Below are positions 57,623-64,000 of a DNA stretch of 64,000 bases, piece by piece (positions within the stretch are counted from its first letter, which is position 1; the number at the start of each line of letters is the position of its first letter). Position numbers and translations under genes: made by a program. Origin of the DNA: Schistocerca nitens (taxonomy: Eukaryota > Arthropoda > Insecta > Orthoptera > Acrididae); NCBI RefSeq assembly GCF_023898315.1, contig NC_064614.1:68274501-68338500 (forward strand), in the 5' to 3' direction. Under the pieces are notes generated by a model that did not search any database, was not told the origin of the DNA, and worked only from the letters and a program-made list of their open reading frames with translations.

Positions 57623-58759
57623 TCATGCCCCTTCCTGTTTTTTCCACTGCGCACTTTGGTCGACTGTGTCATTGTCCCAAGATACGTTCCTGACCAGTGA
57701 ACCATTTATATCTGGTGGCTTTTTCGGTTTCTGGAGTTCAAAGTCTTTACTTACTTGAACCCTTTGCAAAATAGACACTGAGTCGTCAGGTGGCTCTTTC
57801 TTTCTGTGTTCAGTCTCAACATCTGGGTTTTGTTTTGAAACTTCGTCATCAGTAGGTACAATATCGAAATTAGCTCTATTCCCATTATTTTCACTAGTAC
57901 CGAAATACTCGTCATCTGAACTATCGTCAGAATCCGACCATTCTGGATCGCTTTCAGGTTTTAACATAAAAGCTTTTCTGAGACAGGCACTAAGTTTTTC
58001 ATTTTCGTCAGGCTTTAATTTTAACTCAATATCCTCTTTAGGCAAAACGACCTCATTATCAGCTTTACTCACATCCACTGTTACTTCATATTTAGTGTAA
58101 TCCTCGTGGACTTCAGTTACTCTTAGGTAATTACCTGCCCCTTCCCCACGGTGCCTTTCGGTAACAGCTTGTACCGTTGGCGGATCGTTAACAGAAGTTA
58201 CTTCCTCGTCAGTGCTTATGATTTCATCCTCCAGCTCCTTCCAAACTTTAACCATTGTCCTATCGGCAGCACGCGTACTTTGCGCGGCGCTATTTACTCT
58301 CTCCTCCTTAAATTCGGGCCACGTCACCTTATTGACGTCCCTACTATTTCCTTTTTCACTAATTAACCTCCTTGCCTCACATTCCTTCTTAAAATCCTCC
58401 CACTCACATTTCTTGAGGCCCTTGTACAGATCGTCGATCTGCACACGCCAATTAGTTACTTCTGCTAATTCATTCTCGCCATTTACTTCATTGCTAACAC
58501 TGCTAACCGCACCTCTCTGTGTATCCACTGTTCCATCTACTATTTCCTTTGCCACGGAATTACCACTCGTAATGTATTCGCCATCTCTTACGGCAATGTT
58601 CGTGCCTAATTCTGCTGCCTTGCTAGCGGCTTCTCTCTGAACAGCTGATCTGCTAGGTTGGGCTGTTGCCCTCTGATGCTCCACTCGCCTGTTAACATGT
58701 AGCGCAGTGTGCGGCGAAGATGAGTCATCTGCGCATGCACCTGACGCTTGCTTCGCCAC
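57623..58759 (-). CDS. 378-codon ORF of unknown function inside the gypsy-like element
   Basis: Open from MAKQASGACADDSSS to the stop at 57623. The N-terminal part is Ala/Arg/Gln-rich. The middle has charged helices with two Trp-containing repeats (YKGLKKCEWEDFKKECEARR and KVTWPEFKEERVN). The C-terminal third is strongly acidic, with a Ser-Asp run (DPEWSDSDDSSDDEYFGTS), and it ends PPDINGS...DNDTVDQSAQWKKQ. No zinc knuckle, protease DTG or RT motif is visible. By position it follows gag, so it may be the end of gag or an element-specific protein. Its first codons lie just inside the Harbinger insertion edge, so the true upstream sequence may continue on the other side. Confidence 0.6.
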   Translation of the reverse strand: MAKQASGACADDSSSPHTALHVNRRVEHQRATAQPSRSAVQREAASKAAELGTNIAVRDGEYITSGNSVAKEIVDGTVDTQRGAVSSVSNEVNGENELAEVTNWRVQIDDLYKGLKKCEWEDFKKECEARRLISEKGNSRDVNKVTWPEFKEERVNSAAQSTRAADRTMVKVWKELEDEIISTDEEVTSVNDPPTVQAVTERHRGEGAGNYLRVTEVHEDYTKYEVTVDVSKADNEVVLPKEDIELKLKPDENEKLSACLRKAFMLKPESDPEWSDSDDSSDDEYFGTSENNGNRANFDIVPTDDEVSKQNPDVETEHRKKEPPDDSVSILQRVQVSKDFELQKPKKPPDINGSLVRNVSWDNDTVDQSAQWKKQEGA

Positions 58760-59165
58760 AACACGCTGCGACGTTCCACACCTGTCCCTAAGGCCGGTAT
58801 TACACTATCAAATTTCTTTGTCCAATATCTTTGTCCAATAACTTTGTCAAATATATTAGATAGTGTAATAGGGACTTTGTCAAATGTTGTCCAATATTTG
58901 ATCAAATCAAGGGCCTCGCTGTATATTTGATCAAAGAAACCGCTTGTCTTCTGTTCACTGCAATGTGACATGTTACCACATGGAGCGCTAGCATCGCTGC
59001 AGCGTTCTGTCGTCTGTAGTGTTTTTATAACCATTGCCGGTAAATACAATTGGTGTGTGCCGACAACTACAAAATTAATAGAGATATCTGAAGCTGATGA
59101 GACGCTTTACAACGTGAGGCACCCTGAATACAAAATAGATTAAGAAGATTGGAGACCTGACCTGA

Positions 59166-59185
59166 CCTAACCTAACCTAACCTAA
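59166..59185 (+). repeat. CCTAA tandem, four units
   Basis: Four perfect CCTAA units (TTAGG on minus), preceded by a mutated CCTGA. This is the insect telomere motif but far too short to be a telomere. Confidence 0.8.
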
Positions 59186-59422
59186 CCCTCTCCTGTGTCA
59201 AGGAATCGGAGTGTTACAGTGAGCCTGTCTTCTGAAGAGCAGTTCTTAAATGAATATTGTGCTTTGTGATATGAGGATACACGTCACTGAGCACATAGAG
59301 AAATGTATGCTCATCCATTCTTAAGTAATTGATCTACGACCTGACGTCTTCCACTGTAAGCTCACGTAACAAGTTTTGTTGAATGCTTTTATCGTGTCGT
59401 CGTAAAACCCACGGCTTCACCC

Positions 59423-60118
59423 AGATTAGATTAGTTTTTCGTTCCATAGATCCATGCTGAGGAGATCCTCGTGGATGTGGAACATGTCGATTTTTTTAAG
59501 CTGAAATTACAATACTAATAGTATGAATAAATACAATACATCTTTTGTATCTATTAAAAATTTCGCCAATGGAGTAGAAGGAGTTGGCCAGTAGTAAGTC
59601 TTTCAGGCTCCTTTTAAACTGATCCTTATTTCTAACTAAATTTTTTATGTTTCCTGGCAAATTATTGAAGATGAGTGTTCCTGAGTAGTGGACCCATTAT
59701 TGAACTAAAGTAAGTGCTTTTAAGTCCTTGTGCAGATCATTTTTGTTCCTGGTATTGTATCTATGAACTGAGTTCTTTGTTGGAAAAAGAGATATATTAT
59801 TTACGACAAATCTCATTAAGAAATAAATATACTGAGAGACAATAGTTAGTACACCCAATTCTTTGAAGAGGTTTCTGCAGGACGTCCGTGAATTTACTCC
59901 ACAAATAATACGTATTACACGCTTTTGGACTCTGAAAACGTTTGTTTGAATTCAAGATTTATCCCAAAATATTATCCCATATGACATTATGGAATGAAAG
60001 TAGGCAAAGTATGCAAGCTTTTTCATTTTTATGTTGCCTATGTCTGCTAACACTCGAATTGCAAATACAGATTTGTTAATTATCAAGTTGTAATCCCAGG
60101 ACTTTTAAGACTGTCAAC
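59423..60118 (-). mobile_element. 5'-truncated jockey-type LINE end
   Basis: On minus from about 60118: INKSVFAIRVLADIGNIKMKKLAYFAYFHSIMSYGIIFW, then FRVQKRVIRIICGVNSRTSC, LGVLTIVSQYIYFLM and HRYNTRNKNDL: the C-terminus of jockey-group reverse transcriptases. The frame is broken. The 3' UTR runs through CCACGAGGATCTCC to GGAACGAAAAACTAATCTAA, a TAATC-type tail at 59423-59434. It is nested in the Harbinger-type element. Confidence 0.85.
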
Positions 60119-60345
60119 CTCGTATGTATGGTTCCATTTTTCCCCCCACTTCTTTTCCGCATGTGCACACAATGCAATTGGGGTACGTACAACTGCTGAG
60201 GTTAATAACAAGTTGTTGTCAGCCATCTTGAACTTTGACGAAAAATTTGATGACAGTGTAATACCCCTTCTAGCGCTACGTCAAAGATCTTTGTCAAATA
60301 TATTGGATGGAATATTGAATCACACCTTTGATCAAATCTTTGACA

Positions 60346-60549
60346 GCCGGCCGCGGTGGTCTCGTGGTTCTAGGCGCGCAGTCCGGAACCGCGCGACTGC
60401 TACGGTCGCAGGTTCGAATCCTGCCTCGGGCATGGATGTGTGTGATGTCCTTAGGTTAGTTAGGTTTAACTAGTTCTAAGTTCTAGGGGACTGATGACCT
60501 AAGATGTTAAGTCCCATAGTGCTCAGAGCCATTTGAACCATTTTTTTTG
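60346..60549 (+). repeat. tRNA-derived SINE, main family
   Basis: Near-consensus copy (GCCGGCCGCGGTGGTCTCG head, box B GGTTCGAATCC, T-rich end) with a perfect 12-bp duplication AAATCTTTGACA (60334-60345 and 60550-60561). It was inserted into the right inverted end of the Harbinger-type element. Confidence 0.94.
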
Positions 60550-60688
60550 AAATCTTTGACAAAGAAATTTGATAGTGTAATACCGGCCTAAGCCTGTCTC
60601 ATAACTTTACTGTCAGTCCGGTAATATTTCTTCAATCGGGGCCGGTATGTTCTGTCCGCTTCCGTTTGGCCCGCAACGTTCGCGGAAA

Positions 60689-61093
60689 TCAGTTTCCCGC
60701 GTCGTTATTATATTGCGCGGTGTACCCTCTACCGCGACCTGGATAACTCCATCTTCCTCTTCCTCTGTCTCTACCTCTCTGTATCATGTTGACGCGAAAA
60801 CCATCGCCATCATTCCTCTCGTCATTATTGCGGTTATTCCTGTTACTAAAATTCTGATAATTGGCACGACTTTCGCGCCAGTGGTCTTCGTCTTCGACCC
60901 TTTCAAGAAACGATAGGAAGCTGCGATGATTGCTTCCCACATATCTCTTCGAATCTTCTGGATGCTTTTTATGTAGCTCCCATACGATTTCAGAATCGGA
61001 TCTTATCCATCTTAAATGTGTCAACTTTCGGTACGAATATTCGCAGAAATCTTTCAATGAATTCCTGCCCCTGTTATCATGAAGTTCGACCAT
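60689..61093 (-). pseudogene. Gag-like C-terminal part
   Basis: A 134-codon frame, in register with 61106-61759 but separated by a single stop (61106-61108). It reads ...NSLKDFCEYSYRKLTHLRW...SDSEIVWELHKKHPEDSK, the end of a retrotransposon capsid-like domain, then a basic Arg/Gly/Asn tail (NRNNRNNDERN, RGRDRGRGRW) likely to bind RNA. No CCHC knuckle is visible. In life it would package element RNA in cytoplasmic particles. Confidence 0.75.
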
Positions 61094-61105
61094 GATAAAC
61101 TCGCG

Positions 61106-61759
61106 CTAGAAATGATCCTGTTTTTGTTCGGACCAGTATTCTTCCGTAAACTTTTGTTTAAACTCTTCGAACGTCATTGGTTCGGTATTCAAGTTAATTC
61201 CCCAGCGCTTAGCGTCACCTGCTAAGGCGCTAATTACTACGTTTATCTTTTCCTGACCAGACATGTTTTTAGGAAACATCCTCTCGCAATTTTTGATGAA
61301 ATCTAACGGATGCCATCCGTTATGTTTTTTGGCGGGATCGAAGCGTTCCTCACCTTCCAACAGCTTCGTAAGTGGCGTGCCATTACAGACAACACCAGGC
61401 CTATCTTTGATTTTACTCTCGAGATCGAAAATTTTGCCTTGAATTTTAGATGTATTTTGTTCACATTTTTGTACACATCCGGTAACTTTTTCGCCTAAAT
61501 CACTTTCAGTGTCTGAAACTGCCTTTTTCAACTGTGAGATTCCATGTTGGCATTCGTTTACGATCTCAGTTTTAAGACCGAAAACTTTTTCGTCTACTTT
61601 TGTTTCAACTAGAGGCTCCACTTTCTCTTGGATGTTGAGAATTTCAACATCAAACCTACTGTTAATGTCGTCAATTTCCCCCTGCAAATTATTCAAATTT
61701 TTATTAATTGTGTCAATTTCAGACTTCATAGTATTTACCGCAGAACTTAAATTACCCAC
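61106..61759 (-). pseudogene. Gag-like coiled coil and capsid-type domain
   Basis: 217 codons. Residues about 1-110 form a heptad-like coiled coil (IDTINKNLNNLQGEIDDINSR...). Residues about 135-215 match retrotransposon gag: FDPAKKHNGWHPLDFIKNCERMF, MSGQEKINVVISALAGDAKRW and FEEFKQKFTEEYWS. It would be the particle protein of the element. It is broken upstream by a frameshift near 61780-61860 and downstream by a stop, so it is not functional as a full gag. Confidence 0.85.
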
Positions 61760-61776
61760 TTTTTGTTCTACCTGTT

Positions 61777-62268
61777 CTATTTGTTTACTAATTTTAATTC
61801 CTTGTTCTTCGACCTGTGCTTTAAGCTGACCAACTTGTGTTGTAAGCTGATCATTCTGTGTTTGGGCTGCTCACTCTGTCCTGCAATTTGTTTGGTTAAT
61901 CGTTCAAATAAGTCGTTCATGCTTAAAATTTTCACACTGTTTTGTTCTACGGAATCGGTGTATTCCGATCGTATTTCAAAATTTTCTTTCGGTTTTTTCT
62001 TTATCTGTGGTGAATCAAACATGTCAGTGGATTCGTTCACGTACCCACTATCATCTACAAAGTCATCCTCTACTTCCTGTTTTATTCCTTGCTGTGTTCG
62101 AGGCAATCTCGTCATTTCAATCTGTTCGTTAACATGTTCGTGGTATTGTATGTACGCTAATTGTCTACCGCTAACGCCATCTGTTATCTGGCCGCTTAAA
62201 CTCCTGTCATTGCCAGCCGCTTCTTCCATTACGCTCGGCACATCTACTGTCTCTTCGTTCTTGTCCAT
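61777..62268 (-). pseudogene. Gag-like N-terminal region
   Basis: 163 codons from MDKNEETVDVPSVMEE; acidic and low in known motifs, with MNDLFERLTKQIAGQ near the end. Coding then shifts frame (the last residues HKLVSLKHRSKNKEL are probably out of register) before the coiled coil resumes at 61759. Start chosen as the first Met after the leader, about 160 bp from the direct repeat. Confidence 0.65.
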
Positions 62269-62404
62269 ACTGACCGCAAATTACACCTCACTACCGTACT
62301 TGACGTTCACTGGTATTTACTTCAGTGAATAATATTGCAATTCGTGCGACTGAACATCCACTGTTCGGTATTCACGTCAATTTGTGACCGACAACAAGTG
62401 GATG

Positions 62405-62422
62405 TCCTGTCTCCGGGAGCCA
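62405..62422 (-). promoter_or_regulatory. Candidate primer-binding site
   Basis: On minus TGGCTCCCGGAGACAGGA lies seven bases inside the upstream direct repeat. Starting with TGG, it could pair with a tRNA 3' CCA end. Which tRNA is unknown, and the spacing is larger than usual. Confidence 0.4.
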
Positions 62423-62429
62423 CTTGTAA

Positions 62430-62886
62430 TGTGCGCGTGGGGCACAAAATACTCGTTAAGGCCTGTACTATGGTAACTGAGCGGGGTTCACCTTATGAGA
62501 AAGGATTTTATTACAGATATCGACCGCGTGTGCCTGAATGGTGGCAAATCAGACTTACACACACTCTGTAATAACAATGATCCGTCAAGTAAGATCAAAA
62601 TGCAACTACACGTCAGGATGGACTAAAAGCAACACTGAAGATGCTACCAATTTAATAATAATACGGTCGCCAGCCTAATTCGGCATTAACTGAGTTTCTT
62701 CCCTTTACAAGTTGGTAGATATTCGTGCAAAACAACAAGTAGTAACACTGCATAATATAGCAGAATTTTACAACCAGAAAATCTATTGAACTGATAGTTT
62801 CACGTTCTACACTGATATGGAAAAACCATGAATACATAACACTACACTACAATGTATACTACAAAACTTCGTACTGTCTATTGATC
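62430..62886 (-). repeat. Upstream LTR copy
   Basis: Direct-repeat partner of 54635-55091, same length, beginning TGTGCGCGTGG on plus. As the repeat nearer to gag it corresponds to the 5' LTR of the antisense element and should hold its promoter; no confident TATA box was identified. Confidence 0.8.
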
Positions 62887-64000
62887 GCAGAGAAACCGAA
62901 CAACCGGTCGAGTACATGTAATCCTGTATCGAAGTCTTCCATACCCTCAGTAGCTAAATAGTTGTCGTTAACAAATTTTACTCAGTACACAGATATAGAC
63001 AACGTTAGCCTCATTACTTGTGTTACGTACAGGTGTAAATGAGTTTCCACGTCACATCGACGACCGTATCATCTTTATATTTCGCTGACGGTTCTAGGCA
63101 AATCATAGAGAAATTTCGTTGGAACACCAATGTGACATACGAGTATATGGTTTTCTGTATCCGCCAGTGGCTCCGTCAGTGAACTTGTGCCTTTCTGTGA
63201 AGATATAAATGGTGCTAAGGTGAACGTCCACAGCTTCAAAAAAACTGAAAAAGAAAGAAACGTAAATTACTGTTCGTAGATAGTGTTTTTCACCAGCAGT
63301 GTTCGTGAGGAACAGACCGAAAACACGAGAGCCTAATGCGTTTCACGGATACTGTAATACGTCATTAAAGCTTATCCGTACGCGAAAGTGACCACATTAC
63401 CCTTATTTATCTGCTCATCGGGTAGCGTTCAGTATCACGAAATAACACGGCTGCACCACAATGGACACATGGCACGGGAGCGAAAAACGATTACCCTAGG
63501 GAGTTTATGACAGCCACACGCAGCCAATAGTCGTTAAAAGCGAAGACAGCGTCTATTACACGACCGCCTTTGCGGCTCGCATGTCCTACAACTTCAGCAA
63601 ACAACTGCAGTGAAACTCATCTGCATTTCTGTTATTCCCGTTGATGTGTTTGTAATCGATCCGGAAAATATTGGGACAGTGCGACAGCAGATCCCTACTG
63701 TGCGTTACTTCCTGTTACAAGTTAGATAGTACAAACTTTTAGTTAGTTAAAAGAAATAATTGTAACGCAGTTTGCAAAAAAGTGTTTAATAATATCTCGT
63801 TTACTATACAATATTTTGACACACATGGAGAGGCAGATATGCCATGTAGTGGCCAGCCATGGAAAGGGAATCTGTGACAAACTGTCCTGAAATTTGGAAC
63901 GGACGTTATCTACATGGCATCCATTTTTCACTGCGAAAATTTCGGACTTCCTGCTGAAGCTAAAAAAAAAAAAAAGTTACGACCGAACACCTGATTGGGT
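62887..64000. other. Unassigned stretch to window end
   Basis: No gene or repeat family recognised; an A run lies at 63962-63975. Confidence 0.5.

Larger units (their letters stand above)
58792..60588. mobile_element. Harbinger-type non-autonomous DNA element
   Basis: The ends are inverted repeats starting GGCCGGTATTACACTATC at 58792 and ending with its complement at 60588, continuing through AAATTTCTTTG. TAA is duplicated at both edges (58789-58791 and 60589-60591), the 3-bp target type of PIF/Harbinger. Ends are rich in TTTGTC-type repeats. No transposase frame is seen. It contains a jockey-type LINE end and a main-family SINE, both later insertions. Confidence 0.88.
54635..62886 (-). mobile_element. 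Gypsy-like LTR retrotransposon, deleted and invaded
   Basis: The element lies antisense: direct repeats at 62430-62886 and 54635-55091, a leader with a candidate primer site, gag-like pieces, a 378-codon ORF, then only the integrase C-terminus. Protease, reverse transcriptase, RNase H and the integrase core are missing at about 57615-57623. A Harbinger-type element interrupts it at 58792-60588. The two direct repeats are the same length with about eighteen differences by eye, pointing to an old insertion. Flanking target duplications are not evident. Confidence 0.75.

Noticed and set aside
58606..59049. 147-codon minus ORF spanning the Harbinger edge
   Set aside because: Crosses the inverted end and overlaps the unknown ORF in another frame; no transposase motif.
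61763..62332. 189-codon plus-strand ORF
   Set aside because: Antisense shadow of the gag-like reading frame.
1..64000. CRISPR array, rRNA or bacterial operon structure
   Set aside because: No regular spacer-repeat array, no rRNA text, and the composition and elements are eukaryotic.

Overview
The window looks like gene-poor, repeat-dense nuclear DNA from an arthropod with a large genome. The tRNA-headed short repeats, two RTE-type LINE families and several Tc1/mariner elements resemble repeats I recall from grasshoppers and locusts (Schistocerca-like Orthoptera). That placement rests on memory of the families and was not searched. A short CCTAA run at 59166-59185 fits the insect telomere motif but is weak evidence. 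I see no convincing host exon, no rRNA, no CRISPR array and no intact tRNA gene. Almost every recognisable coding sequence belongs to a mobile element.

Layout. 1-605 is the 3' end of an LTR retrotransposon (polypurine tract plus LTR). 0.9-24 kb is mostly anonymous A+T-rich DNA with scattered tRNA-derived SINEs, a degraded Tc1 element (10.4-11.3 kb), an undescribed-looking foldback repeat with internal tandem units (13.2-14.4 kb), and a large inverted repeat broken by two SINEs (19.8-20.5 kb). 23.8-28.0 kb is a mariner-like element hosting a tRNA-like foldback at its left end and a CR1/jockey-group LINE inside. 28.7-37.3 kb is a LINE cluster: a nearly full-length antisense RTE-type element (LINE B) with a tRNA-like 5' end, a truncated LINE A piece inserted in it, and an older antisense LINE A copy split by a full-length LINE A with an open 987-codon ORF (33862-36825).

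38.4-41.0 kb holds diverged internal duplications and a CA microsatellite. 43.8-54.4 kb is a run of SINEs, Tc1/mariner elements, one perfect 110-bp-arm hairpin, a CpG-rich patch and a solo-LTR-like repeat with a 4-bp target duplication. 54.6-62.9 kb is an antisense gypsy-like retrotransposon with 457-bp direct repeats, a broken gag, a 378-codon ORF of unknown role and only the integrase tail of pol. It is interrupted by a Harbinger-type DNA element that itself contains a jockey-type LINE tail and a SINE.

Nothing here forms an operon or host pathway. The functional theme is retrotransposition and cut-and-paste transposition. Target-site duplications give a readable order of insertion. LINE A is the only element whose protein looks intact enough to be active, and it could supply the enzymes used by some of the SINEs.
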